The translations under genes and the position numbers were made by a program. A model generated the notes under the pieces. It was not told where the DNA came from and made no database searches. It saw only the letters and a list, made by a program, of their open reading frames with translations. A stretch of 64,000 bases of DNA from Oscillospiraceae bacterium (GTDB lineage: Bacteria; Bacillota; Clostridia; Oscillospirales; Ruminococcaceae), in NCBI GenBank assembly GCA_018110825.1, contig JAGBCL010000052.1, positions 62,001 through 126,000 on the forward strand. The letters are read 5' to 3'. Below are positions 49,624 through 57,247 of the stretch, one piece after another. The number at the start of each line of letters is the position of its first letter. Position 1 is the first letter of the stretch.

Positions 49624-49743
49624 ATAAAATTCCTCCCCAAAATTTCTTCAGACAGATATTTCCTGTCTTGTTACAATTATACTACAAAATATTATCATAT
49701 GCAACATCAAATTGTTACTTTTTCATAAATATTACAAAATAAG

Positions 49744-49920
49744 TTAAAAAGCATGAATACCATTTCGGTTTTCATGCTTTTCTTTTGCTCTGTTGTATGC
49801 TTTCGGATTATCGGGGCAGCGTGTCACAGGTGACATTCCGCCCCAATCCTTACGCTGTCGCTTATGATATTCACGCTGAGCTTTCTTGCTCATTTTTTCA
49901 AGGGATGTGTAATTTTTCAT
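49744..49920 (-). CDS. Small basic protein following rtcB, 58 aa
   Basis: ATG at 49920 lies 4 nt after the rtcB stop; its ribosome binding site (GGAGGAGGAG) is made of the last Glu codons of rtcB, so the two are translationally coupled. The protein is strongly basic (KKAQREYHKRQRKDWGGMSP) with two cysteine-poor turns and a C-terminal KEKHENRNGI. No family recognised, but basic character and coupling to an RNA ligase suggest an RNA-related role. Confidence 0.7.
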   Translation of the reverse strand: MKNYTSLEKMSKKAQREYHKRQRKDWGGMSPVTRCPDNPKAYNRAKEKHENRNGIHAF

Positions 49921-49924
49921 AGCA

Positions 49925-51139
49925 TTACTCCTCCTCCTCTGCCCCTGCTTTGAAGTTGTAAATCGGCTTGATAATATCCACAATTTCAGCGGTATCTCCG
50001 ATATTGCTCATGATATCCTCCATACCCTTGTAAGCCATAGGACATTCGTCAAGCGTTCCCCTACCGATTGAGGTGCTGTAGATACCCTTCATCTGCTTTT
50101 TGAACTCGCTTACTGTAAAGCTTTCCTTTGCCTCACCACGGCTCATAAGTCGACCTGCACCGTGTGGTGCGGAACAATTCCAGTCGGGGTTGCCCTTGCC
50201 AACGCAAATCAGACTTCCGTCACGCATATTGATTGGGATAATAAGCTTCTCCCCTGCCTGTGCTGAAACCGCACCCTTACGCAAAATCATATTTTCGGTA
50301 TCAATATAATTGTGGATTGTTGTAAACTGCTCAACAACCGTCAACTTCATTCCCTTTACGATTTCGTCCATCATTGCCTTACGGTTCAGTGCGGCATAAC
50401 GCTGAACAATTTTCATATCGTGGATATAGTCATCGAAAAGCTGTCCGCTGACATAGGCAAGATGCTTCGGTACGGCTGTACGTTTTGTGTTTTCAAGCTT
50501 TTTCAGTTCACGGCGGATTTCCGTATCACGCCCCTGTGCCTTCAAATCAGCAATAAGCTGATTGACAGCATCCTTTCCTGCGTTGTTAAGCTGCTTATAT
50601 CCCTCATTCTGATAATATTTTGCAACCTCAACACCGAGGTGTCGTGAGCCTGAGTGGATTACGATATAAATGCTTCCGTCGCTTCCCTTGTCAGCTTCAA
50701 TAAAGTGATTGCCTCCGCCAAGCGTACCCAACGACCTTTCCGCACGGCGCAAGTCAATCTTATCAGCACATCTGAGTTTACAGATGTCGATTTCGTCATT
50801 GTACCTGTGGGGCTTACTGCGGATTGCAAAGCCTGAGGGAATGTTGCTGTAAATAAGCTTGTCAAGCTGCATAAGCTCGATATGCTTTTCCTTGATTTTT
50901 ACAGTTTCCATACCGCATCCGATATCGACACCAACGAGATTCGGCACGATTTTATCGGAAATAGTCATCGTTGTGCCGATTACGCAGCCCATACCTGCGT
51001 GAACATCGGGCATCATACGGATTTTCTGCCCGATAGTGAATTCCTGACTGCAAAGCTCGATAATCTGAGAGATTGACGCCTGGTCAATCACGTCTGTATA
51101 GACCTTTGCAGAATTGTACTTTCCTGTTAATTCAATCAT
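49925..51139 (-). CDS. rtcB: RNA 3'-phosphate ligase RtcB
   Basis: 404 residues from ATG 51139 (AAAGGACAG upstream). Metal- and GMP-binding motifs are present: MMPDVHAGMGCVIG, VGVDIGCGM (Cys for Mn2+), GGGNHFIEA and HSGSRHLG. RtcB joins 2',3'-cyclic phosphate or 3'-phosphate ends to 5'-OH ends, repairing cleaved RNAs such as tRNAs. The C-terminus ends in a run of Glu. In this window several RNA-cutting toxins (HicA) are present, but any link is speculative. A leader with a terminator precedes the gene. Confidence 0.95.
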   Translation of the reverse strand: MIELTGKYNSAKVYTDVIDQASISQIIELCSQEFTIGQKIRMMPDVHAGMGCVIGTTMTISDKIVPNLVGVDIGCGMETVKIKEKHIELMQLDKLIYSNIPSGFAIRSKPHRYNDEIDICKLRCADKIDLRRAERSLGTLGGGNHFIEADKGSDGSIYIVIHSGSRHLGVEVAKYYQNEGYKQLNNAGKDAVNQLIADLKAQGRDTEIRRELKKLENTKRTAVPKHLAYVSGQLFDDYIHDMKIVQRYAALNRKAMMDEIVKGMKLTVVEQFTTIHNYIDTENMILRKGAVSAQAGEKLIIPINMRDGSLICVGKGNPDWNCSAPHGAGRLMSRGEAKESFTVSEFKKQMKGIYSTSIGRGTLDECPMAYKGMEDIMSNIGDTAEIVDIIKPIYNFKAGAEEEE

Positions 51140-51192
51140 ATTCTGTCCTTTCTTTGTACGCATCAAAGCACAATACGTCCGCACAGGAAAAT

Positions 51193-51220
51193 AAAAAACG
51201 CACCCGTACAGACGGATGCG
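51193..51220 (-). terminator. Intrinsic terminator in the rtcB leader
   Basis: CGCA-CCCGT/ACGG-TGCG with an ACAG loop, followed on the minus strand by TTTTTTATTTT. It lies about 50 nt upstream of the rtcB start and downstream of the leader frame, so it could be an attenuator of rtcB or the end of an independent short transcript. Confidence 0.75.
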
Positions 51221-51254
51221 CATACATTGACACGGATAGTTTGTATACAGAGAA

Positions 51255-51344
51255 TTACTCCTGTGACGAAAGTCCGGGCGGACAAGTCACAAGCAGCCGT
51301 CTTGATATTTTATTTTCGGATTTATATATAAAGAATATTGTCAC
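51255..51344 (-). CDS. Possible 29-aa leader peptide upstream of rtcB
   Basis: A GTG at 51342-51344 stands about 9 nt after AAGGAGGG and opens a 29-codon frame ending at 51255. The product (K-I-S-R-R-L-L-V-T-C-P-P-G-L-S-S-Q-E at its end) has no known match in my memory. Its position before a terminator and rtcB is that of an attenuation leader. A non-coding structured RNA is the alternative. Confidence 0.4.
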   Translation of the reverse strand: MTIFFIYKSENKISRRLLVTCPPGLSSQE

Positions 51345-51456
51345 GGCTTCCGCCCTCCTTTCAGATTATTTTTTCAAAGATATCTTTTCAGCTTCAAAGC
51401 TTGATGATTAGATTAACACACTTTTTTATGTTTGTCAAGTACTTTTTTAAAATTCA

Positions 51457-51491
51457 CAAAAAATGCCGCAAGAGATACACTCCTGCGGCAT
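51457..51491 (-). terminator. Terminator after the membrane protein gene
   Basis: ATGCCGCA (51463-51470)/TGCGGCAT (51484-51491) with inner GAG/CTC, followed on the minus strand by TTTTTTG. Confidence 0.9.
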
Positions 51492-51507
51492 TATGTAATT
51501 AAGCAAA

Positions 51508-52704
51508 TTACTTGGATTCGTTGTCGTTAATCTTCTTTTCAACCTTTTCAAGTGTGTTTGCAGCAAATGTTCTGCCGCCGATACCGAATGCGATTGCGAA
51601 TGCAATACATACAGCAGCGATGATGAAGATGAATGTGCTTTCAACGATAACTGTTGCAACGCCGAGCTGGCTGAGGCAGAGGAAGCCTGTTACAACGTAG
51701 ATTGCAATCTTAGCGATAAGAGCACCGCCCTTTGCTTCTGGGAACTTCTTGGAGATTGCGGACTCAGCTGTATTGCCAGCGAAGATGCCGATTGCAATAA
51801 TGAGGATTGCACTTACAGCAGCTGGAACGTAACCGAGAACGATTGCGCCGATTTCTGTGAGAACAGGAAGTTCGAGAACATTAACGCCCTGAACGAGGAA
51901 GATTACAACGAGGATGTACTTAACAGCCTGAGCGATAACCTTGGAAAGTACGAGTTTCTTGGAAGGTGTGCCTGTAACCTTTTCAACAAGTGTATCTGCA
52001 CCAACGCCAGCAAGGAGGTTTTCGAGAAGACCTGCAACAAGGCCTGCAATGAAGATACCAACTGCGATGATTACGATTGCGCCGAGGATGTTAGGAATAA
52101 TAGCGAAGATTGCGGAAACAATCTGGCTTGCAGGATTGGAAATTGCAGCGATACCGAGCTGTTCGAGAGCAGCTGTTACAACGAAAAGAATTACAAGACC
52201 GTAGATAACGTTAACGATGATGTTGGAGAATGTTGTCTTTTCTGTAGCCTGAACGCCTGTCTTTTCCTGAAGCTTGTCAACCTTTGTAGCCTTAACAAGC
52301 GGAAGAAGAAGGTCCTTGAGAATCTTTGCAATAAAGAAACCAACAACGATAATGATACCTGCAGCAACAAGCTTAGGAACAAAGTTGAGGAAAGTATTTG
52401 CAAGATTTTCGATAGGTGCGGAAACGCTGTTCATACCGAGCTTGTCGAGAACGCCTGGGAGGAAGAGAAGGAATACAACGAAGTAAACAAGCTTAGCAAT
52501 AAATGCCTTTGCATTGTCAACTGTTGATGTTTCAATTCCTGCTTTACTTGTGAGCTTTTCGGTCTTAACAAGACCAAGGAGTTTAATTGCAAGACTCTTT
52601 GCAATCTTTGCTGCGATAAATGCAACAATAAGGAGAATAATTGCAAAAATCACGTCGGGTACTCTGTCAAGTAAGGAATTCAAAAATTTGGTTAATGTAT
52701 CCAT
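51508..52704 (-). CDS. Multi-helix mechanosensitive-channel-like membrane protein
   Basis: 398 residues from ATG 52704 (AGGAGG upstream). About ten hydrophobic helices are arranged as repeats of a two-helix unit with similar sequence (VVGFFIAKILKDLLLPLVKA, AVGIFIAGLVAGLLENLLAG), matching the 'conserved TM helix' repeat related to the pore region of MscS-type channels. The large cytoplasmic beta domain of MscS is missing. Role in osmotic balance or ion leakage is inferred. Own promoter and terminator. Confidence 0.82.
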   Translation of the reverse strand: MDTLTKFLNSLLDRVPDVIFAIILLIVAFIAAKIAKSLAIKLLGLVKTEKLTSKAGIETSTVDNAKAFIAKLVYFVVFLLFLPGVLDKLGMNSVSAPIENLANTFLNFVPKLVAAGIIIVVGFFIAKILKDLLLPLVKATKVDKLQEKTGVQATEKTTFSNIIVNVIYGLVILFVVTAALEQLGIAAISNPASQIVSAIFAIIPNILGAIVIIAVGIFIAGLVAGLLENLLAGVGADTLVEKVTGTPSKKLVLSKVIAQAVKYILVVIFLVQGVNVLELPVLTEIGAIVLGYVPAAVSAILIIAIGIFAGNTAESAISKKFPEAKGGALIAKIAIYVVTGFLCLSQLGVATVIVESTFIFIIAAVCIAFAIAFGIGGRTFAANTLEKVEKKINDNESK

Positions 52705-52805
52705 TTTCAGATACCTCCTATAAATTTTTCCGTCATTGATTACGCTCCGCCTGTGCTGACGGATAAAACGCCAGGCATTTTGCACACTAAAGTGCTTACA
52801 TTTGC

Positions 52806-52834
52806 ATTGTAACACATTTGTCAAACCTTGTCAA
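52806..52834 (-). promoter_or_regulatory. Promoter of the TM-helix protein
   Basis: TTGACA (52829-52834), 17 bp, TACAAT (52806-52811) on the minus strand; the ~95-nt leader contains a CCGTCA/TGACGG stem at 52732-52764. Confidence 0.75.
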
Positions 52835-52862
52835 TAACGTAAATAATTGTAAACGGTTACTG

Positions 52863-53843
52863 CTACTCATTTTCTTTCATAACATCACGAAGCATATCAA
52901 GATATTCCTGCTTTATGTCAGCAGGGCGGACAATGCTTGCGTTTACACCAAACTGAAACAGCCATCCGTAGAATGGTGCACCGCGTCTTACTTTTACGCT
53001 TACTGTAAAATGCTCATCGCCGTCCGGGATAATTATAACAGATTTGCCAAAGCGGTCAAGCACGACGTTAACCAGAGAATTATGGAAACGAAGCTTCACA
53101 TCCTTGATTTCCCCGCTGAACATTGAAAAAGTTGAATTCATATACTCAGACAGTGAAAAATCCTTTGGCACCTTTGCAACTTTATCATCAAGTATTTTAA
53201 TTTCTTCCATTCTGTCGATTCGGAAATTAGTATAGTTATCAGGACGCTTCGGGTAAAATGCAACAAGATAATACCGCTCATCATCCCATGTAAGTGCAAA
53301 GGGAGAAGCTACACGCACACCATCACGGTAGTGTTTTTTCTTGTTAAGGTCATAATCAAAATATTTGAAGGAAATCTGCTTTTTCTCATTTATGGCACGA
53401 TGAATAATATCCACATTTATGTAGATACGCTCATTCATTGATTTCACACGGTTTGCAACGAATACCTGACGGTTAATCTGCTTACCTTCATGAATACTTG
53501 CAAGGTCCTCGATTTTACGCAGAAGCTCACGTGACTTCTTATCTGTAAGAAATCGCGATGAGGCAACAGCATCAGCAAGGAGTTTCAATTCAGGCAATTC
53601 AAAATCGCGGCTTGCAAGGTAATAGGAATACTGCTTTGCGTTGTTCATTACAATGTCGAGTCCGAATTCCTTCAACAGCTGAATATCGTTGTACAACGTT
53701 TTTCTCTCGACTGAAATACCATATCCTGCAAGCATTTCGATAATTTCCGCAATCGTCAGCGAATGCTCCTCATCGGTATACTTCATAAAAATCCTGCTGA
53801 GGTAAAGCATTTTCAGTTTCTGATTCGGATTTTTTTCAGACAT
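52863..53843 (-). CDS. WYL-domain transcriptional regulator
   Basis: 326 residues. Residues 1-75 are a winged helix-turn-helix (SLTIAEIIEMLAGYGISVER, KTLYNDIQLLKEFG). The WYL domain follows (about 140-235, with FKYFDYDLNKKKHYRDGVRV and DDERYYLVAFYP) and a WCX C-terminal part to the end. WYL proteins sense a small ligand or nucleic acid and control stress, DNA-damage or defence genes. Own promoter; no obvious regulated gene adjacent. Confidence 0.9.
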   Translation of the reverse strand: MSEKNPNQKLKMLYLSRIFMKYTDEEHSLTIAEIIEMLAGYGISVERKTLYNDIQLLKEFGLDIVMNNAKQYSYYLASRDFELPELKLLADAVASSRFLTDKKSRELLRKIEDLASIHEGKQINRQVFVANRVKSMNERIYINVDIIHRAINEKKQISFKYFDYDLNKKKHYRDGVRVASPFALTWDDERYYLVAFYPKRPDNYTNFRIDRMEEIKILDDKVAKVPKDFSLSEYMNSTFSMFSGEIKDVKLRFHNSLVNVVLDRFGKSVIIIPDGDEHFTVSVKVRRGAPFYGWLFQFGVNASIVRPADIKQEYLDMLRDVMKENE

Positions 53844-53871
53844 ACAACCATTCCTTTCCTGCTTTTTAATC

Positions 53872-53900
53872 AGTATATCACAATCATTTTCCTATTTCAA
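53872..53900 (-). promoter_or_regulatory. Promoter of the WYL regulator
   Basis: TTGAAA (53895-53900), 17 bp, TATACT (53872-53877) on the minus strand. The rest of the 373-nt gap to 54216 holds the short-RNA unit at 53944-54043 and a promoter-like TTGCAA-N16-TATACT at 54122-54149 for the lysis genes. Confidence 0.7.
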
Positions 53901-53943
53901 GCATTTTGGGAAAAAGCAGTACATTTTTTTGTACATCAATTGC

Positions 53944-54043
53944 TTGAAAACAACTTTGTGAAGTATTATAATGTAACTGTTCTCAATGTTTGTTCTGAAA
54001 TATCTTTTTGCAAACCCATACCTGATTGGTATGGGTCATTTTT
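53944..54043 (+). ncRNA. Putative short RNA with own promoter and terminator
   Basis: TTGAAA (53944-53949), 17 bp, TATAAT (53967-53972) is followed about 40 nt later by a 9-bp stem ACCCATACC (54014-54022)/GGTATGGGT (54028-54036) and CATTTTTTT. No reading frame lies between. Transcription would start near 53979 and end near 54043, a ~65-nt RNA. It could be a small RNA or an attenuated leader of the lysis genes. Confidence 0.55.
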
Positions 54044-54216
54044 TTGCTGTATAATTCATCGGCAGTTGCATTTATCCTGCGTGCAACTATTATGAGCATA
54101 AACGAATTGGTTTCAGAATTATTGCAATTACTAAAAAAAAGGATATACTGAAACTATGGGAACATATTACGCACTGCTAAAACGTTAAGGTGCGGAATAA
54201 TATTTTGGAGAGTTTT

Positions 54217-54330
54217 ATGAAATTAAAAATTATCCACAAACGGCCTGACTCTTCAGAAAATATAACTATTATCCGTACATCAAGGTTTCGTATACGGAAA
54301 CTTATTCGTCAACTGAATACAGGTCTTTAA
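54217..54330 (+). CDS. Small basic protein, 37 aa, upstream of lysozyme
   Basis: ATG at 54217 follows GGAGAG at 5-6 nt. The 37-residue product is very basic in its C-terminal half (IIRTSRFRIRKLIRQL). It ends 14 nt before the lysozyme start and is likely the first gene of the lysis cassette. No family recognised; might be an antiholin-like or regulatory peptide, but there is no hydrophobic segment. Confidence 0.45.
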   Translation: MKLKIIHKRPDSSENITIIRTSRFRIRKLIRQLNTGL

Positions 54331-54344
54331 AATAAGGAGGTAAA

Positions 54345-55079
54345 ATGAATTTCATAGGTATTGATGTATCACATCACAACGGTAATATCAACTGGGATAA
54401 GGTTAAGGCTGCAGGAATAAATTTTGCTATTCTTCGCTGCGGTTACGGCAGAAAAAGCATAAAGCAGATTGACAAACAGTTTGAACGGAATTACAGAGAA
54501 TGTAAACGCACAGGAGTACCTGTTGGCGTTTATCATTACAGCTATGCAAAAACTGCTGAGGATGCTCGTCTTGAAGCCGATTTCATGCTGGAACTGATTA
54601 AGGGAAAGCAATTTGAGTATCCCGTCATTTTTGATATCGAAGATAAAGGTCAGGAGGCTTTTGGAAAGAAGGTACTGACAGACATAACAATTGCTTTCTG
54701 TGAAAGGATTGAAACAGCAGGTTATTATACTGCTGTTTACAGCAGTGCCGACTGGTTCACAAACAAGCTTGACCTTACACGTCTTGAACAATATGACAAA
54801 TGGCTTGCGCACTGGTGCAAATCACCAAAGTGGGGCAGCGAATTCGGCGGTCTCTGGCAATACACCGACAACGGCAGGGTTGACGGAATTGAAACTGCAG
54901 TTGATATGAACATATCCTACCGTGATTATCCGTCAATTATCAAACGTGCAGGACTGAACGGTTATGGCAAAACTTTTTCTGTAACAGCACAGAAGGACGG
55001 GCTGACATCTTCCGAAGCAGACACACTTGCTGAAAAAGTATCCTCTCTGGGTATGACCGCCGTAAAGAGAGGAAGCTGA
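54345..55079 (+). CDS. GH25 family lysozyme (phage-type endolysin)
   Basis: 244 residues. Catalytic GH25 domain 1-200 with GIDVSHHNGNINWDKVKAAG at the N-terminus and YPVIFDIED, the family's D-x-E active-site strand, then GLWQYTDNGRVDGIETAVDMN. A short C-terminal domain (VTAQKDGLTSSEADTLAEKV) looks SPOR-like and may bind peptidoglycan. No signal peptide, as expected for a phage endolysin released by a holin, which is the next gene 2 nt downstream. It cleaves the N-acetylmuramic acid-GlcNAc bond. Confidence 0.9.
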   Translation: MNFIGIDVSHHNGNINWDKVKAAGINFAILRCGYGRKSIKQIDKQFERNYRECKRTGVPVGVYHYSYAKTAEDARLEADFMLELIKGKQFEYPVIFDIEDKGQEAFGKKVLTDITIAFCERIETAGYYTAVYSSADWFTNKLDLTRLEQYDKWLAHWCKSPKWGSEFGGLWQYTDNGRVDGIETAVDMNISYRDYPSIIKRAGLNGYGKTFSVTAQKDGLTSSEADTLAEKVSSLGMTAVKRGS

Positions 55080-55081
55080 TT

Positions 55082-55477
55082 ATGAACGATTTTTTCAAGC
55101 AGATTATAGCATTTCTCTGCACGGTTTTAAGCTTTGTATTCGGCGATATGGACGGAATGATGATTGCACTGATTGCGCTTATTGTTCTTGACTACATATC
55201 GGGAGTAATTGCTGCAGCGGTTGAAAAAAAGCTGTCATCGGCAGTTGGTGCAAAGGGTATTGCAAAAAAGATTTTTATGCTGCTGATTGTGGCGGTTGCG
55301 AACATTGTTGATATGAATGTTATCGGCGATGGACATGTACTTCGTACGGTTACAACTGTATTCTATATTGCCAATGAATGCATAAGTCTTATTGAAAATG
55401 CAGGACGGATTGGTGTTCCCGTACCCAAAAAACTTCTGGACGTATTGGAACAGCTCAAAAATGGTGATAAAAAGTAA
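55082..55477 (+). CDS. Phage-type holin (Phage_holin_4_1 family)
   Basis: 131 residues with three to four hydrophobic helices (FLCTVLSFVFGDMDGMMIAL, LIVLDYISGVIAAAVEKKL, MLLIVAVANIVDMNV) and a charged C-terminus, matching the toxin-secretion/phage-lysis holin family. It permeabilises the membrane for the lysozyme encoded just upstream. No other phage structural genes surround it, so this may be a remnant or a domesticated release cassette. A strong terminator follows. Confidence 0.88.
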   Translation: MNDFFKQIIAFLCTVLSFVFGDMDGMMIALIALIVLDYISGVIAAAVEKKLSSAVGAKGIAKKIFMLLIVAVANIVDMNVIGDGHVLRTVTTVFYIANECISLIENAGRIGVPVPKKLLDVLEQLKNGDKK

Positions 55478-55497
55478 GCTTATCCCACAAGAATTTC

Positions 55498-55532
55498 AAA
55501 AGTGCACCGATTAAAATAATCGGTGCACTTTT
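55498..55532 (+). terminator. Terminator of the lysis cassette
   Basis: AAAAGTGCACCGATTA (55498-55513)/TAATCGGTGCACTTTT (55517-55532), a perfect 16-bp stem with a T-tract. Confidence 0.93.
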
Positions 55533-55585
55533 TTGCATATTCGTATAGAAATTGCAGATAATGTAAAAAAAGAAAGGACATACCT

Positions 55586-55942
55586 ATGAAAAAAGGCAAG
55601 CTTTATTTTTCCATACTCGGTGCGGTAACGGGTATCTGCAACGGTTTGTTTGGCTCAGGCGGCGGGATTGTTGCTGTGCCGATGTTACAGAAGGGCGACG
55701 TGCCGACGAGAAATTCCCACGCAACTTCCCTTGCGCTTACGCTGCCTCTGTCGCTGGTGTCGGCATTTTTCTATGCAAGCGAGGGTAGCTTTCAGTGGGA
55801 ATACACACTGAAGCTTATTCCGCTGGGACTTGCGGGGGCGGTGCTGGGCAGCCTGCTGATGAAAATGATACCGACGAAGCTTTTGAAGCGGATATTCGGG
55901 TTACTGCTGATAATTTCGGGAGGGAGGATGCTGTTACTATGA
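55586..55942 (+). CDS. TauE/SafE family half-transporter, N-terminal part
   Basis: 118 residues with about four hydrophobic helices. The opening GAVTGICNGLFGSGGGIVAV and VPTRNSHATSLALTLPLSLV match the first repeat of TauE/SafE anion exporters. Full TauE proteins are ~250 residues with two such repeats; here the second repeat is the next gene, overlapping by 4 nt. Together they probably form a heterodimeric transporter for small anions. Confidence 0.82.
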   Translation: MKKGKLYFSILGAVTGICNGLFGSGGGIVAVPMLQKGDVPTRNSHATSLALTLPLSLVSAFFYASEGSFQWEYTLKLIPLGLAGAVLGSLLMKMIPTKLLKRIFGLLLIISGGRMLLL

Positions 55943-56313
55943 TTTGGGCGTACATTGCGGCTTTTTTGACTGGAGTCCTTGCCTCTCTCGGAGTCGGCGG
56001 AGGGATGGTGCTGATAATCTACCTGACGGTTTTCGGGGGTTTTGACCAGATTTCCGCACAGGGAATAAATCTGATTTATTTTCTGCCGATTGCACTTTTG
56101 TCGGTGATAATCCACAGCAGAAACGGTCTTGTTGAGTGGAAAAAAATACTCCCGTCGCTGGTGACGGGAGTGATATTTGCATTGGCAGGTGCGGCTTTGG
56201 CACGGTACATCGGCTCGCCCCTTTTGCGAAATTTTTTTGCGGGATTTATCCTGCTTATCGGGGTCAAAGAGCTTTTTGGTTCTTTCGGTAAGCGAGATAA
56301 GTCTCAAGAATAA
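55939..56313 (+). CDS. TauE/SafE family half-transporter, C-terminal part
   Basis: 124 residues from ATG 55939, overlapping the preceding stop (ATGA). Four hydrophobic helices start with AAFLTGVLASLGVGGGMVLI and FDQISAQGINLIYFLPIALL, the second TauE-type repeat with its own glycine motif. Each half has an intact start and ribosome site, so the split looks stable rather than a sequencing artefact. Its last 50 nt overlap the convergent ruvX gene. Confidence 0.82.
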   Translation: MIWAYIAAFLTGVLASLGVGGGMVLIIYLTVFGGFDQISAQGINLIYFLPIALLSVIIHSRNGLVEWKKILPSLVTGVIFALAGAALARYIGSPLLRNFFAGFILLIGVKELFGSFGKRDKSQE

Positions 56314-56689
56314 TCGTTGCGGCAACAGCGTCCACAACAGCCTTGCGCTTCTTGCCTCTGACGTTGGTTTCGTTGAGGTAATTGTGTGCGGTAACGGTTG
56401 TGCGGCGCTCGTCCCAAAGCTCGGTTGGGATACCCGAAAGCTCGCCTGCAAGACGTGCAAACTCGGCACACTTCTCGGCACGCTCGCCAGTTGTTCCGTT
56501 CATATTTTTAGGGTAGCCGACTACGATAAGCTCGGCTTTTTCCTTTTGTGCAAGCTCGGCAACCTTTTCAGCACAGCGCTGAAAGTTGTACTCGGTGATT
56601 ACCGTAAGCGGCGAAGCAAGCATTTCGCTCTTGTCGCAAACAGCAATTCCTGTTCGGCTGTCGCCGAAGTCTACTGACATTATACGCAT
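56264..56689 (-). CDS. ruvX: Putative Holliday junction resolvase RuvX (YqgF)
   Basis: 141 residues, the usual length. RNase-H-like fold with MRIMSVDFGDSRTGIAVCDK (catalytic Asp), VVGYPKNMNGTTGERA, ELWDERRTTVTAHNYL and a C-terminal DAVAATIILETYL. YqgF proteins process rRNA 5' ends and nick branched DNA. Last gene of a minus-strand operon; its 3' end overlaps the convergent TauE gene by 50 nt, so the two mRNAs are antisense there. Confidence 0.93.
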   Translation of the reverse strand: MRIMSVDFGDSRTGIAVCDKSEMLASPLTVITEYNFQRCAEKVAELAQKEKAELIVVGYPKNMNGTTGERAEKCAEFARLAGELSGIPTELWDERRTTVTAHNYLNETNVRGKKRKAVVDAVAATIILETYLAYRKNQKAL

Positions 56690-56701
56690 ATTTTTTCTCC
56701 T

Positions 56702-57229
56702 CTATCTCAATTTCTTTGAAAGATACAAAACAAGGTCATCATCATTTGTGTAAATTGTATCATATGGCGTGCACGGCTTATCCTTATACCACACACCTGA
56801 CCCGTCAGGGATATATCCTCGCTTGACATACATACGCTGTGCACTTCCATAACCGTTGTGCAAGCCAACGCCGAGATAAACCGTATCTGCATACTCTGCG
56901 GCAATTTTTTCGGCAATGTCCATAAGCTTTGTGCCGATACCTTTTCTTTGGAATTTCCACAACACATTGAAATCCACAATTTCGGGATACCCCATTCCGC
57001 CAAAAGCTCCCCATTTGCAATCGGGATAAACATTCACATAGCCCGCAGGCTCGCCGTTGTAATCAGCCGCAAGGGAAATCGCTCTCCCCTCGGCTACATC
57101 TTTAAGCCGCATTTCAAGCTTTTCAATTGTTGAGTCCCAGCCTTGCGCAATTTCGCCCTCGGTAAATATTTTCGGGTCGGTTTCGCACAAGTCACGGATT
57201 AAGATTGTTCCATCATTATAATATATCAT
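56702..57229 (-). CDS. GNAT family N-acetyltransferase
   Basis: 175 residues with the GNAT acetyl-CoA site: DFNVLWKFQRKGIGTKLMDI (R/Q-x-x-G-x-G/A) followed by VYLGVGLHNGYGSAQRMYVK and GYIPDGSGVWY. Substrate unknown. It lies between the phosphatase and ruvX genes with gaps of 18 and 12 nt, so it is part of the same transcript. Confidence 0.9.
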   Translation of the reverse strand: MIYYNDGTILIRDLCETDPKIFTEGEIAQGWDSTIEKLEMRLKDVAEGRAISLAADYNGEPAGYVNVYPDCKWGAFGGMGYPEIVDFNVLWKFQRKGIGTKLMDIAEKIAAEYADTVYLGVGLHNGYGSAQRMYVKRGYIPDGSGVWYKDKPCTPYDTIYTNDDDLVLYLSKKLR

Positions 57230-57247
57230 TCTGTACCTCTTGTAAAG

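Noticed and set aside
51250-51300. A plus-strand stretch GACGAAAGTCCGGGC resembling the RNase P RNA P4 region
   Set aside because: Only about 15 nt match; the rest of RNase P RNA (P3, P4 partner, 3' part) is missing and the region reads better as a minus-strand leader.
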